Below, one piece after another: positions 27,111-36,949 of a DNA stretch of 64,000 nucleotides. The translations under genes and the position numbers were made by a program. Source of the DNA: Ruminococcus sp. Its GTDB lineage: Bacteria; Bacillota; Clostridia; Oscillospirales; Ruminococcaceae. The stretch covers positions 62,001 to 126,000 of the forward strand of contig JAFQHO010000084.1 in assembly GCA_017397925.1 (NCBI GenBank). Direction: 5' to 3'. The notes under the pieces are model-generated. The model made no database searches, was not told the DNA's origin, and was given only the letters and a program-made list of their open reading frames with translations. The first letter of the stretch is position 1, and each line of letters opens with the position of its first letter.

Positions 27111-28417
27111 TGGCAGATGCAAGATATATTGCGGCAAAGCTGCTTGATAAAACCTTAAAAAATGACAGTTATTCAAATATTCAGCTTAATAGCGGACTTG
27201 AACGTTCTGACCTTGATTCGCAGGGAAAGAAGCTGTGTACAGCGATATACTACGGTGTAATTCAGCGGAGGATAACACTTGATTATGTTTTAGCACAATA
27301 TTGCTCTCGCCCGCTGGATAAAATGGATAGTATAATTGTAACTATATTGCGGTGTGGTATCTATCAGATACTTTATATGGACAGTATTCCCGACAATGCG
27401 ACGGTGAATGAGAGCGTCCGACTGGCAAAGCAATTTGGCAAAACCAGTGCTTCGGGAATGGTTAATGCCGTTCTCAGAAACTTCATAAGAGGCGGAAAAA
27501 AGCTTTTTGCAAAAGATGAAAAGGACGATATAAAGCGGTTCTCCGTTATGTATTCCATTCCTGAGGAGCTTATTCACAGCCTTATCACTGACTATGGTGA
27601 GGAAAAAGCTAAAGCTTTTGCGGAGTATTCCGCAGGGGATGAAAAGTCGACCTTTATCCGCAGAAATCCGCTGAAATGCTCTCATAATGAGCTTATAAAG
27701 GCGCTTCCGGATGTAAAGATTTTCACTGATGATGAGCTTTGCTATCGTCTTGAAAGTGGCTCGGTTATTGATACAGATGCTTTTAAATCGGGATTTTTCC
27801 ACGTACAGGATATTTCTTCTCAGTTGTGCTGCGAGATGCTTGCCCCGACAGAGAATGACATTGTACTCGATATATGCGCTGCTCCCGGAGGTAAGACCTT
27901 TACTATGGCTGAATTAATGAAGGGCGGAGGAGAAATTCACGCCTTTGACCTTCACGAAAAGCGTGTAAAGCTTATCCGCGAGGGTGCAGAACGTCTGGGA
28001 TTTGACAATATATCTGCAAAAGCAGGCGATGCAACGATGTATAACGAGGATATCCCGAAATGTACGAAGATACTTTGTGATGTGCCTTGTTCAGGCTTCG
28101 GAGTTATTTCCCATAAGCCTGAAATAAAGTACAAAAGCCTGTCTGAATTTGAAAGACTTCCCGAAATTCAGTACAATATTGCTCAGAATGCTTTGAACTA
28201 TCTTGCGGTAGGCGGAGAAATGGTATACTCTACCTGTACTGTGAGAAAAGCAGAAAATGAGGAAGTCGTTGAACGGCTTCTAAAAAATCATCCCGAAATT
28301 GAACTTGCTGAGCTGCCTGAGATTAAGGGGCAGAAATACTCAAATCCTGTAACTTTTTTCCCCGATGACTTCGGCGGCGACGGATTTTTTGTGGCAAAGC
28401 TAAAAAAAGTTAAATGA
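27110..28417 (+). CDS. rsmB: 16S rRNA m5C967 methyltransferase RsmB
   Basis: 435 residues: NusB-like N-terminal domain (about 1-140), then a SAM-dependent methyltransferase with DICAAPGGKTF, DVPCSGFGVISHKPE (proline-cysteine motif IV) and the catalytic cysteine in VYSTCTVRKAENE. It modifies C967 of 16S rRNA. Followed after 19 bases by rlmN. Confidence 0.93.
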   Translation: MADARYIAAKLLDKTLKNDSYSNIQLNSGLERSDLDSQGKKLCTAIYYGVIQRRITLDYVLAQYCSRPLDKMDSIIVTILRCGIYQILYMDSIPDNATVNESVRLAKQFGKTSASGMVNAVLRNFIRGGKKLFAKDEKDDIKRFSVMYSIPEELIHSLITDYGEEKAKAFAEYSAGDEKSTFIRRNPLKCSHNELIKALPDVKIFTDDELCYRLESGSVIDTDAFKSGFFHVQDISSQLCCEMLAPTENDIVLDICAAPGGKTFTMAELMKGGGEIHAFDLHEKRVKLIREGAERLGFDNISAKAGDATMYNEDIPKCTKILCDVPCSGFGVISHKPEIKYKSLSEFERLPEIQYNIAQNALNYLAVGGEMVYSTCTVRKAENEEVVERLLKNHPEIELAELPEIKGQKYSNPVTFFPDDFGGDGFFVAKLKKVK

Positions 28418-28436
28418 TAAATAAGTAGGTGAACCA

Positions 28437-29471
28437 TTGGAAAAAATTGATATTTTAAGCCTTGACTTAAAGGAGCTTGAAGCTGCTCTTATTGAAATGG
28501 GCGAAAAGAAATTCAGAGCAAAACAGATTTTTCAGTGGCTTCACGTGAAAAAAGTCCTTGATTTTGACAAAATGACTGATATTTCTGTCCAATTAAGAGG
28601 GCTTCTGAAAGAAAAATTTTGTATAAATGGACTATTTGTGCAGAAAAGACTTGAATCTTGTATAGATAATACGGTAAAATATCTATATAGGCTTTCTGAC
28701 GGTAACTTTGTGGAGACTGTTTTAATGGAATACAGCTACGGTTACAGCCTTTGTATTTCCACGCAGGTTGGTTGCAAAATGGGCTGCAAATTCTGTGCTT
28801 CAGCTATTGCAGGATTTGTCCGCAATCTTGAACCCTCGGAAATGCTTATGCAGATTTACGAGACCGAAATAAATTCGGGTGTAAAAATCTCGGGACTTGT
28901 TCTTATGGGTATCGGGGAACCTCTTGATAACTATGACAATGTTCTTAAATTTCTGGGACTTCTCTCCCACAAGGACGGCAATTATTTCAGCCTCCGTCAT
29001 GTGTCTCTTTCAACCTGCGGGCTTGTACCGAGGATTTACGACCTTGCGGAGCTTAAACTCGGGCTTACTCTGTGTATATCACTTCATAGTTCAGAAAATT
29101 CATCAAGAAGTGACATAATGCCTGTCAACAGGACATATAATATAGAGAAGCTTATTGAAGCCTGTAAACATTACATATCCGTAACAGGTCGCAGAATTAC
29201 TTTTGAGTATGCGGTTATGGACAATGTCAACTCCGCTGAAAAGGATGCGGACAGGCTTGCTGAGCTGCTTAGGGGCATAAATTGCCACGTAAACCTTATT
29301 CCTGTTAATAAGGTAAAAGAAAGAAAATACACCACTGCAAGGACGGCTGTGGCGGAATTCGCAAAACGGCTTGAAAAGCGTGGTATCAACGCTACCGTCA
29401 GACGTACTCTCGGCAGCGATATAGAGGCAGCGTGCGGTCAGTTAAGACGTGATGCTGCAAATAATCAGTAG
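28437..29471 (+). CDS. rlmN: Dual-specificity RNA methyltransferase RlmN
   Basis: 344 residues; radical SAM enzyme methylating A2503 of 23S rRNA and A37 of some tRNAs. The cluster motif CKMGCKFC is near residue 112 and the C-terminal catalytic cysteine appears in AACGQLR. Start is TTG at 28437 preceded by TAGGTG. The operon continues with prpC after a 54-base spacer that can fold in two ways. Confidence 0.95.
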   Translation: MEKIDILSLDLKELEAALIEMGEKKFRAKQIFQWLHVKKVLDFDKMTDISVQLRGLLKEKFCINGLFVQKRLESCIDNTVKYLYRLSDGNFVETVLMEYSYGYSLCISTQVGCKMGCKFCASAIAGFVRNLEPSEMLMQIYETEINSGVKISGLVLMGIGEPLDNYDNVLKFLGLLSHKDGNYFSLRHVSLSTCGLVPRIYDLAELKLGLTLCISLHSSENSSRSDIMPVNRTYNIEKLIEACKHYISVTGRRITFEYAVMDNVNSAEKDADRLAELLRGINCHVNLIPVNKVKERKYTTARTAVAEFAKRLEKRGINATVRRTLGSDIEAACGQLRRDAANNQ

Positions 29472-29516
29472 GTAACTTTCAGTGTGATGCTGAAAAGTCA
29501 CCTCGGAAATGGAGGT
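29471..29516 (+). promoter_or_regulatory. Alternative hairpins controlling the prpC ribosome binding site
   Basis: GGTAACTTTCAG (29471-29482) pairs with CTGAAAAGTCACC (29490-29502). ACCTC (29500-29504) pairs with GAGGT (29512-29516), hiding the prpC Shine-Dalgarno. The two stems share bases 29500-29502, so they compete. Confidence 0.4.
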
Positions 29517-29525
29517 GCATACGGT

Positions 29526-30251
29526 ATGAGATTCAGATTCGGCACGGATATCGGTCTGCGGCGGGAAGAAAATCAGGACGCTGTAAGATGCGAATATTTC
29601 GGGCATAATATACTCGCAGTCGTTTGCGATGGTATGGGCGGCGAACGTGCAGGCAAAGAAGCAAGCACTATTGCCATAAATGAATTTTTTCAGAGATTTT
29701 CGGACGGATACAGTGAAAATCTAAGTGAAGACGATATAAGAAAGCTCCTTATATCATCAATTTCAGCAGCAAATTCTGTTATTTATACAAGAGCACGTAT
29801 GGACTTCAAAAATTTTGGTATGGGTACAACCTGTGTAGCAGCTTTTGTTACAGCTGATACGGCATATATCGCCAATGTAGGCGACAGCAGAGCTTATCTT
29901 ATTGCAGATAACGGGCTTTATTGTATTACCACAGACCATAACGTAGCTTCACTGCTTTATGAGCAAGGTAAGATAACAGAGGAGGAAATGGCTGTACACC
30001 CTCAGAAGCATATGCTTACAAGAGCTGTAGGTGTGGAAAAAACAGTCCTCACAGATACATTTATATTAACTTATGAAGATAAAATCAGTCTGCTGCTATG
30101 CTCCGACGGTTTGTCGGGATATTGCAGTGACGATGAAATATATGACGTATTATCTCAGACAGATTTTGATACAGCTGCTGAATCCCTGATTCAGCTTGCA
30201 TTGAACAAAGGCGGACGAGACAACGTTACTGTTGCAGTCGTAAGCGGCTGA
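29526..30251 (+). CDS. prpC: PP2C-type Ser/Thr protein phosphatase
   Basis: 241 residues; partner phosphatase of PrkC. PPM-family metal motifs are seen: REENQDAV, VCDGMGGERAG, ANVGDSRAYLI, CSDGLSGY and GGRDNVTVAVV. ATG 29526 follows GGAGG at 29511-29515; an upstream start would contain the regulatory hairpins. The prpC-prkC-rsgA-thiN order is standard in Firmicutes (rpe, often present between rsgA and thiN, is absent here). Confidence 0.95.
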   Translation: MRFRFGTDIGLRREENQDAVRCEYFGHNILAVVCDGMGGERAGKEASTIAINEFFQRFSDGYSENLSEDDIRKLLISSISAANSVIYTRARMDFKNFGMGTTCVAAFVTADTAYIANVGDSRAYLIADNGLYCITTDHNVASLLYEQGKITEEEMAVHPQKHMLTRAVGVEKTVLTDTFILTYEDKISLLLCSDGLSGYCSDDEIYDVLSQTDFDTAAESLIQLALNKGGRDNVTVAVVSG

Positions 30252-30331
30252 TTAAAAAAGGTTGCAATAATATTTCAATATAATCAGATTTGCTGAATAA
30301 TAAGGTAAATCGGAAAAGGAAGGGTAAGGCA

Positions 30332-32665
30332 ATGGATAAATACATTGGCAAAAAGCTTGACGGCAGATATGAAATTACCGAACTTATCGGCGTCGGCGGC
30401 ATGGCTGAGGTTTATAAGGGTGTCGATGTCATCGACAATAAGTCTGTAGCCATTAAGATACTCAAAAAGGAGTACGCAGAGAATGAGGAATTTCTCCGTC
30501 GTTTCCGCAACGAATCCAAGGCGATAGCAGTTCTTTCACATCCCAATATTGTTAAGATTTACGATGTGGGATTTTCAGATAAGCTCCAGTATATCGTTAT
30601 GGAGTATATCGACGGTATTACTCTTAAAGAGTATATCGAGGAAGAAAAGGCGCTTACCTGGAAGGATACAGTTCACTTTGTAATCCAGATTTTAAGAGCT
30701 TTACAGCACGCTCACGATAAGGGCATTGTTCACCGCGATATCAAGCCGCAGAATATTATGATGTTCAGTGACGGCACTATCAAGGTGATGGATTTTGGCA
30801 TTGCTAAATTTGCTCGTGAGGAAGGCAAGACAGCTACTGACCAGGCTATCGGCAGTGTACATTATATCAGCCCTGAGCAGGCAAGCGGAGCCGTAACAGA
30901 CGCTAAGAGCGATATCTATTCTGTCGGTGCAATGATGTATGAAATGCTTGCAGGCAGAAAGCCTTTCGACAGCGATAATCCTGTTGCAATTGCTGTAATG
31001 CATATGCAGGATATTCCTGAGCGTCCAAGAGCTATTAATCCTGATATTCCCGACGGTCTGGAGGAAATAATCCTCAAGGCTATGGAAAAGGCTCCTGAGG
31101 ACAGATATCGCAATACAGGCGAAATGATTGCGGATATTGAAAAGTTCAAGTCAAATCCCTCAATGACATTCGGTTACTACCGTGAGGAAGGCGTTGACGA
31201 TAACGCTGATACACAGTATTACGCAGCCGGAAGCATTGAACTTCCTCCTGCAGATGAAGCTCCTGTTGCACAGCAGTCAGCATATGTAAAGGCAGGTGCT
31301 GCGGCTATGGCATCAGGTGGCGGAAGATATCCACAGAGAAATCAGCCATACGGAAACATTGATGATTATTATGACGATTATGATGATGACTATGAGGATG
31401 ATGAAGAGGAGGAGCGCACTTCTCTTGTTGTTCCCGTACTTACAGCAATCGTAGTTGTAGTTATTATCGTAGGTGTTATAATCATTTCAATGCTCTTTAC
31501 CGATATGCTTAAGAATTCCAAGCAGACAAACGATTGGACAATGCCTAACGTTGTTGGTATGGACTTCAATGATGCACATAGCCAGTGGGGCGATAATATC
31601 AAGTTCCAGCAGGACGGCGAAGAATTCAACGAAGCTGAGCCCGGTATTATTATTGAGCAGTCTATTGAGCCCGGAAGCCAGTTCAAGAAGGGCGATATCC
31701 TTAAGGTTGTAATCAGTAAGGGTATGGAAACTGAGGAAGTTCCTGATGTAACAGATAAAAACGCACAGCTTGCAAAGGATATGCTTGACCAGCTTGGTTT
31801 TGTACCTGAGATTCGTAATTCATCAAGTACAGAAGTAAAGAAGGGCAATGTTATCAAGACAGAGCCGGAAGCAGGTCAGAAGGCACATAAGGGTTCAACA
31901 ATTATTCTTTATGTAAGTCTTGGTGAGGACGCAGGACAGATTGCTGTTGAGCAGTATATCGGCCAGACTGTTGATGAAGCATCAATGCGTGCTGATTATC
32001 TCGGTCTTAATGTAACGACAAAGGGTGCAGCATCCTACGAGCCTGAGGGCAAGGTAATCGAGCAGTCTATTGAAGCAGGCGAAAAGGTTGAAAAGGGAAC
32101 AGAAATCCTTCTTACTTTCAGTAATGGTAAAAAGCCTGACGGTGAAGTTGAGATTACTTTTGGTTTCACAGAAGAAGCTAACGGACGTTTTGTAATTGCA
32201 TTCCTGGTACAGAAGGAAGACGGTACACCTGATATTCAGGAATCACCTACTTTCTACTGTCCTGAATACAGTCAGCTTACACAGCACGTTGTCGGTGCAG
32301 GTGAGAATGTAAACGTTACAGCTACTATTACAAACCTCAGTAATAATAAGAGAGCAACAATAGGAACATATACCTTTAACTTTGCAGAGGGAACATATGT
32401 ATGTCTTTCAGGCGGCGATACCTATCCTGCTCTTGACGCGATAGATGCACTTCCTGAGCCTGAAACAGAAGCACCACCTCCGCCCGAATATGGCGGCGAA
32501 GAAAATCCGCCTGTGGATGAGCCAACAACTCCTTCTGAGCAGGTTCCCGGACAGAATGGTGAATGGGATGAAGCGACAGGTGAGTGGAGATGGTATGAGG
32601 ATGGCGTTAACGGTACTTGGGTAACTGAAGACGGCGCTACCTATGTATGGCAGTGGTGGTGGTAA
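30332..32665 (+). CDS. prkC: PASTA-domain Ser/Thr kinase PrkC
   Basis: 777 residues. Kinase domain 10-275 with GVGGMAEVY loop, HRDIKPQN (135-141) and DFGIAKF; a cytoplasmic linker ending in a very acidic Asp/Tyr run (345-361); membrane helix 364-388; three PASTA repeats about 403-465, 468-530 and 536-598 that bind muropeptides or lipid II; then an additional beta-rich domain 600-710, a Pro/Glu linker, and an unusual tryptophan-rich end finishing YVWQWWW. The tail beyond the PASTA repeats is not part of the canonical kinase. Germination, growth and envelope control are the known family roles. Confidence 0.95.
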   Translation: MDKYIGKKLDGRYEITELIGVGGMAEVYKGVDVIDNKSVAIKILKKEYAENEEFLRRFRNESKAIAVLSHPNIVKIYDVGFSDKLQYIVMEYIDGITLKEYIEEEKALTWKDTVHFVIQILRALQHAHDKGIVHRDIKPQNIMMFSDGTIKVMDFGIAKFAREEGKTATDQAIGSVHYISPEQASGAVTDAKSDIYSVGAMMYEMLAGRKPFDSDNPVAIAVMHMQDIPERPRAINPDIPDGLEEIILKAMEKAPEDRYRNTGEMIADIEKFKSNPSMTFGYYREEGVDDNADTQYYAAGSIELPPADEAPVAQQSAYVKAGAAAMASGGGRYPQRNQPYGNIDDYYDDYDDDYEDDEEEERTSLVVPVLTAIVVVVIIVGVIIISMLFTDMLKNSKQTNDWTMPNVVGMDFNDAHSQWGDNIKFQQDGEEFNEAEPGIIIEQSIEPGSQFKKGDILKVVISKGMETEEVPDVTDKNAQLAKDMLDQLGFVPEIRNSSSTEVKKGNVIKTEPEAGQKAHKGSTIILYVSLGEDAGQIAVEQYIGQTVDEASMRADYLGLNVTTKGAASYEPEGKVIEQSIEAGEKVEKGTEILLTFSNGKKPDGEVEITFGFTEEANGRFVIAFLVQKEDGTPDIQESPTFYCPEYSQLTQHVVGAGENVNVTATITNLSNNKRATIGTYTFNFAEGTYVCLSGGDTYPALDAIDALPEPETEAPPPPEYGGEENPPVDEPTTPSEQVPGQNGEWDEATGEWRWYEDGVNGTWVTEDGATYVWQWWW

Positions 32666-33540
32666 ACACATCAGCTGTCAGCGGAATTATATTGAAATGC
32701 TTAGGGGGACTCTATACTGTAGAGTCCCCTGACGGTATATTCGAGTGTAAAGCAAGGGGCATATTCCGCAGCAAAGGGATAAGTCCTTCTGTCGGTGACA
32801 GGGTAACTGTCAGCGGCGGAGTAATCTCCGAAATAGGAGAGAGGAAAAATTATCTCATCAGACCTCCTCTTGCTAATCTTGACCAGCTTATATTTATAGT
32901 TTCCACAGTCAGCCCAAGTCCTAATTATCTTATACTTGACAAATTCATAGCAATTGCTGAGTACAAGGGCATTGAGCCTGTGGTTATCATTACAAAGACA
33001 GATTTAGGCGACAGCAGCGATTTGCGGGCGGTTTATGGCGCTATAGGTATAAAGGTAATGGAAGCGGACTACTCAGACGAAAGCTCCATAGAAGCCGTCA
33101 GAGAGCTTCTCAGGGGCAAGATAAGTGCTTTTACGGGAAATTCGGGAGCAGGCAAGTCAACACTTCTCAACGCAGTTGATCCAACGCTGGATATTCCCAC
33201 AGGAGAAATCAGCAAGAAGTTGGGCAGAGGCCGCCATACCACCCGTCATGCGGAGCTGTATAAGCTTAATGGTGGCGGATATATAGCCGATACCCCTGGA
33301 TTTTCCACCTTTGAAACAGCACGTTATGATATAATCCGTAAGGAGGAGCTTGCAGGTTGTTTCAGAGAATTTGGTGATATAACGGATAATTGTCGTTTCC
33401 GCGATTGCTCCCATACCTGCGAAAAGGGCTGTGCAGTCCTTGAAGCTGTGGAATGCGGCGATATTCCGAAGATACGCCACGAAAGCTATTGTGCTATGTA
33501 TGAGGAAGCAAAACAGCTGAAGGAGTGGGAGCTGAAATGA
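32647..33540 (+). CDS. rsgA: Ribosome small subunit-dependent GTPase RsgA
   Basis: 297 residues; circularly permuted GTPase in late 30S assembly. Motifs occur in permuted order: ITKTDL (G4), GNSGAGKSTLLN (G1), DTPGFST (G3), followed by the zinc site CRFRDCSHTCEKGC. The ATG at 32647 overlaps the prkC end by 19 bases; GTG codons a few bases later are alternatives. Confidence 0.93.
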   Translation: MAVVVVNTSAVSGIILKCLGGLYTVESPDGIFECKARGIFRSKGISPSVGDRVTVSGGVISEIGERKNYLIRPPLANLDQLIFIVSTVSPSPNYLILDKFIAIAEYKGIEPVVIITKTDLGDSSDLRAVYGAIGIKVMEADYSDESSIEAVRELLRGKISAFTGNSGAGKSTLLNAVDPTLDIPTGEISKKLGRGRHTTRHAELYKLNGGGYIADTPGFSTFETARYDIIRKEELAGCFREFGDITDNCRFRDCSHTCEKGCAVLEAVECGDIPKIRHESYCAMYEEAKQLKEWELK

Positions 33541-34169
33541 GTATCTGCACCATATTTGCAGGGGGCAAAATCAGCGGTACAGATTTTATAAATCCCTGTG
33601 AAATCCGTGAAAAAAGCGGATTTATAATTTGTGCTGACAGCGGACTTCACATAGCTGAAAAGGTGGGTTTAACGCCTGACCTCATAGTGGGAGATTTTGA
33701 CTCCTACATGGGGGAATTGCCCGAAGATGTGGAAATTCACCGAAGTATTCCCGAAAAGGACGATACAGATACACTTATGGCAGTGAGAATTGCCATTGAC
33801 CGCGGATATGACGAAATAAGGCTCTATGGCGGACTCGGAGCGAGATTTGACCATAGCTTTGCCAATATCCAGACGCTTGTTTTTGCCTATGAAAATGGCT
33901 GTAAAATGACCATTTACGACGCTGATAATATTCTGACGTTGCGCGGCGCAGGGGAGTATGAGTTCCTGCGTAAGTCCGACTGGTATTTCTCCCTGTTCGC
34001 TTTGACGGAAAAGGCTGAAATCGGGGAACTTAAAGGGGTTAAATATCTCCTTGAAAGCTACGAAATGAGTATTGCCTATCCTATCGGTGTAAGCAACGAA
34101 ATTACGGCAGATAAAGCGTATCTGCGAATAAATTCGGGGCTTGTGCTTGTAATTGAATCAAAAAAATAA
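33537..34169 (+). CDS. thiN: Thiamine pyrophosphokinase
   Basis: 210 residues; converts thiamine to thiamine pyrophosphate. CADSGLHIAEKVGLTPDLIVGDFDS, PEKDDTDTLMA and the GGLGARFDHSFANI segment identify it (each shown partly here). ATG 33537 overlaps the rsgA stop by four bases. Last gene of the operon. Confidence 0.92.
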   Translation: MSICTIFAGGKISGTDFINPCEIREKSGFIICADSGLHIAEKVGLTPDLIVGDFDSYMGELPEDVEIHRSIPEKDDTDTLMAVRIAIDRGYDEIRLYGGLGARFDHSFANIQTLVFAYENGCKMTIYDADNILTLRGAGEYEFLRKSDWYFSLFALTEKAEIGELKGVKYLLESYEMSIAYPIGVSNEITADKAYLRINSGLVLVIESKK

Positions 34170-34198
34170 CGAGTGGCGTGCCACTCGTTTATTTTTTT
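34169..34198. terminator. Bidirectional terminator between thiN and the acyltransferase
   Basis: ACGAGTGGC and GCCACTCGT arms, followed on the + side by TTTATTTTTTT and flanked on the other side by a run of A, so it can stop transcripts from both converging operons. Confidence 0.85.
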
Positions 34199-35247
34199 GT
34201 CCCTGTAAGATAACGCAATAAGGGTATTTTTAAACTTATTTCACAGCAAATAAATGTCACAGGATAAGAGAGGATTATTGTGCCGAAAAATAAAAAATCC
34301 GTATTATTTCCGATGAAATTATATAGTAGATACTGAATGAGAACTACCCATAAAAAGTGATAAATATAAAAGAGAAATGACATTGTTTTCATGTAGTGGG
34401 CGAATTTACCGCTGAAATTAAGACATTTCTTCGAAAAGCCGATTAATGCAATAATCATAAGCCATTCTGCCACGAATTTTGCAGTTGTATTGAGGAAAAT
34501 CCACTCTTTTTCAGACCATATGAACAGATAGACGTTGATAAAAGCAGCCGCCAATCCTGCACATAGCAGAATATAGCAGTATTTTTTTGCAGTATCTGTT
34601 GTTTTTTCATCAGTAAATGCAAAATAGCCGATTAAAAAGAGGTATAAATATTCTGCAAGACTTTTTCCGCCTATGGAGAGAATTTCGCTTAAAATCGGCA
34701 GAGGAAGCCCAAGAAACAGCACAACGGGAAATGAAACAGGCTTTTTTATGGGAAATTTTTCGGCAATTTTCAATATGCACACAGCCGCAAGAGAAATAAT
34801 CAGCAGATACAGCAGAAACCAGAACTGACCAAAGGAAAATCCGCCGTCAGCACCTGTCAAATCGGTATATTTTGTAAAAAATATCGCATAATGGGAGAAA
34901 AATCCGCCACTGTATGAGTGATTGAATTTATCTCCTATGTAGGATAAAACTGGCATAAGAACAACTGTTCCGAACAAAAGGGGAAGAAGTAACTTATTTA
35001 TCCTTTCTGCAAGATATTGCTTGAAATTTCGCTTTTGCAGGGCATATTTCGTGCTAATTCCTGCTAAAACAAATAGTAACGGCATAAAATACGGACTGAA
35101 AAAAACAACGATACTGCTTATTAGTCTGTCGCCTTCAAAGAAAACATAATTAGGTTCATTCCAAGCATTCCACGCCATTGCCGTGTGATATGGTATAAGT
35201 ATCAGCAGAGTTAACCACCTTAAATTATCAATATAATGTTTCCGCAT
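34189..35247 (-). CDS. Acyltransferase family 3 membrane protein
   Basis: 352 residues with about ten membrane helices and the acyltransferase_3 opening YIDNLRWLTLLILIPYH containing the conserved Asn-Leu-Arg and His. Members O-acylate surface polysaccharides or other envelope molecules; the acceptor here cannot be deduced. Follows the TtcA-like gene on the same strand after eight bases. Confidence 0.82.
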   Translation of the reverse strand: MRKHYIDNLRWLTLLILIPYHTAMAWNAWNEPNYVFFEGDRLISSIVVFFSPYFMPLLFVLAGISTKYALQKRNFKQYLAERINKLLLPLLFGTVVLMPVLSYIGDKFNHSYSGGFFSHYAIFFTKYTDLTGADGGFSFGQFWFLLYLLIISLAAVCILKIAEKFPIKKPVSFPVVLFLGLPLPILSEILSIGGKSLAEYLYLFLIGYFAFTDEKTTDTAKKYCYILLCAGLAAAFINVYLFIWSEKEWIFLNTTAKFVAEWLMIIALIGFSKKCLNFSGKFAHYMKTMSFLFYIYHFLWVVLIQYLLYNFIGNNTDFLFFGTIILSYPVTFICCEISLKIPLLRYLTGTKK

Positions 35248-35255
35248 AGCTGGTT

Positions 35256-36119
35256 TTAACCTTTGTTATTATAATTATCAAGAAAATTATGAGTTCCCGA
35301 ACTGTCCTTATAGGCGATAATCGTGTTGAGATTGACATTTTCAACACTTCTGAAGATGTTTTTCTCAACCTGAGGATTAATTTTTTTCAGTTCCGCAATG
35401 AGGGATTTCACCTCCATACGCTTTGAAGCTGAACTGCCGTCCTCGTGAATGGTTGAGCAGGTTTCCGTGAATTTGCAGGCACACTGTATAAATTCCAGTT
35501 CATTATATGTACACCAGTGCTTTACATCAGCCTCACGGACAAGATACATAGGGCGGATAAGCTCCATTCCCTCAAAATTGGTGCTGTGAAGCTTCGGCAT
35601 CATAGTCTGCACCTGTCCGCCGTAGAGCATACCCATAAGTATGGTTTCGATAACATCGTCGAAATGGTGTCCTAAAGCGATTTTATTGCATCCCAACTCC
35701 TTTGCCTTGCTGTAAAGGTATCCTCTCCTCATTCTTGCACAGATATAGCAGGGATTCTTTTCGATATGTACAACGGAGCCGAAAATATCCGATTCAAAAA
35801 TAGTTACGGGAACTGAAAGTTTAGCGGCATTTTCTTCTATTCTGCGGCGGTTTTCTTCATTATATCCGGGATCCATTACAAGAAATATCACTTCAAAGGG
35901 GAATTTATCGTGACGTTTCAGCTCTTGGAAAAGCTTTGCCATAAGCATAGAATCCTTGCCGCCCGAAATGCACACAGCAATTTTATCATTTGGCTGTACA
36001 AGGTCATATTCGTTGATGCTCTTAGTAAACTTGCACCATATGCTTTTCTTGAACTTTTTACGCAGGCTAAGCTCAGCCTTTTCGGTTGTTTCTTTTATTA
36101 ATTCTAAGGATACGTTCAC
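35256..36119 (-). CDS. TtcA-like PP-loop ATPase (tRNA thiolation family)
   Basis: 287 residues with the PP-loop ISGGKDSM (about 51-58), the Cys pair in PCYICARMRRG, and HHFDDVIET. The TtcA/TilS/CTU1 superfamily thiolates or modifies tRNA bases via an activated adenylate. The second cysteine motif reads QCACKF rather than the PCNLC of E. coli TtcA, so the name TtcA is only a family assignment. GTG start at 36119 is supported by GGAG seven bases upstream. Confidence 0.8.
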   Translation of the reverse strand: MNVSLELIKETTEKAELSLRKKFKKSIWCKFTKSINEYDLVQPNDKIAVCISGGKDSMLMAKLFQELKRHDKFPFEVIFLVMDPGYNEENRRRIEENAAKLSVPVTIFESDIFGSVVHIEKNPCYICARMRRGYLYSKAKELGCNKIALGHHFDDVIETILMGMLYGGQVQTMMPKLHSTNFEGMELIRPMYLVREADVKHWCTYNELEFIQCACKFTETCSTIHEDGSSASKRMEVKSLIAELKKINPQVEKNIFRSVENVNLNTIIAYKDSSGTHNFLDNYNNKG

Positions 36120-36163
36120 ATTATCACTCCGTTTATATGTATCCCCATAAAGGGGAAGTGGTA

Positions 36164-36949
36164 TTACTTGTTAAGCTCCGCCATAGGGTCAATATAGCTG
36201 CCGTTGTGGAGCATTTCAATATGAAGATGAGGTGCAATAGCAGATTCAATATCAGCTGTATTGCCTACAGTGCCGATTAAATCACCACTTACAAGCATAT
36301 CTCCCTGCTGTACGGAAAGACCGTCAGAGAGTCCGCAATAGCGTGTAACATAGCCATTGTGGTGGTTAAGAACTACAGTAACGCCCCAGATTGAATCATT
36401 GGTGATTTCTGTAACTTCACCGTTTGATACGGCATATACCTCTGTACCTACTTCTGCGGCAAGGTCAGTGCCGTTATGCGTTTGCCAAGAGCCGGTTGTG
36501 GGATTTTTTATAAGTTCACCACCGCTGAAAGAGCCAACAACATCACCGAAATCTGCAATAGGCGGTTTTACGTTGGCAAGTCCGGCAGTAGCAACAGGTG
36601 CTGCTTCTTCGGGGATTTCTTCAATTACAGGTTCAGCAGGGTCGATGATTATTGCCTCAGCAGGAAGTGTCTCCACAGGTGGGGCAGTTGCCGCCGGTTT
36701 TGGGACAGATGTGACATTTGGAGTTGTCAGTCTGTACGCTGGGGTAGTGCCTTTTGGAATGTTCTCCACTCTCTTGTCAACAGCAGCTTCAAGCTCCTTT
36801 TCAGCCTGAATCTGCTTTGCTGTAAGGTCGTTTGTCATCTTTTCGCCTTGGTCGTAAGCAAAATAGCAGGCAGAGCCAATCATTACTGCACTGATACCAA
36901 GAGCGGCATAAAATCCTTTTGAGCCCTTTGAGTTATCTGAAAATTTTTT
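36164..36949 (-). CDS. SpoIIQ-like M23 family peptidase
   Basis: About 262 residues from a GTG at 36952 (frame end 36949-36952). Cytoplasmic N-terminus, one membrane helix (about 13-33), a Pro/Ala/Glu linker, and a LytM/M23 domain with zinc ligands in HNGTD (His159, Asp163) and HLHIE (His242, His244). In sporulating Clostridia SpoIIQ is the forespore half of the engulfment channel and usually keeps the full zinc site, unlike Bacillus SpoIIQ; the segment GDVVGSFSGGELIKNP before the metal site resembles that group. It could instead be a general cell-wall endopeptidase. GGAGG precedes the GTG. Confidence 0.7.
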   Translation of the reverse strand, partial: KKFSDNSKGSKGFYAALGISAVMIGSACYFAYDQGEKMTNDLTAKQIQAEKELEAAVDKRVENIPKGTTPAYRLTTPNVTSVPKPAATAPPVETLPAEAIIIDPAEPVIEEIPEEAAPVATAGLANVKPPIADFGDVVGSFSGGELIKNPTTGSWQTHNGTDLAAEVGTEVYAVSNGEVTEITNDSIWGVTVVLNHHNGYVTRYCGLSDGLSVQQGDMLVSGDLIGTVGNTADIESAIAPHLHIEMLHNGSYIDPMAELNK

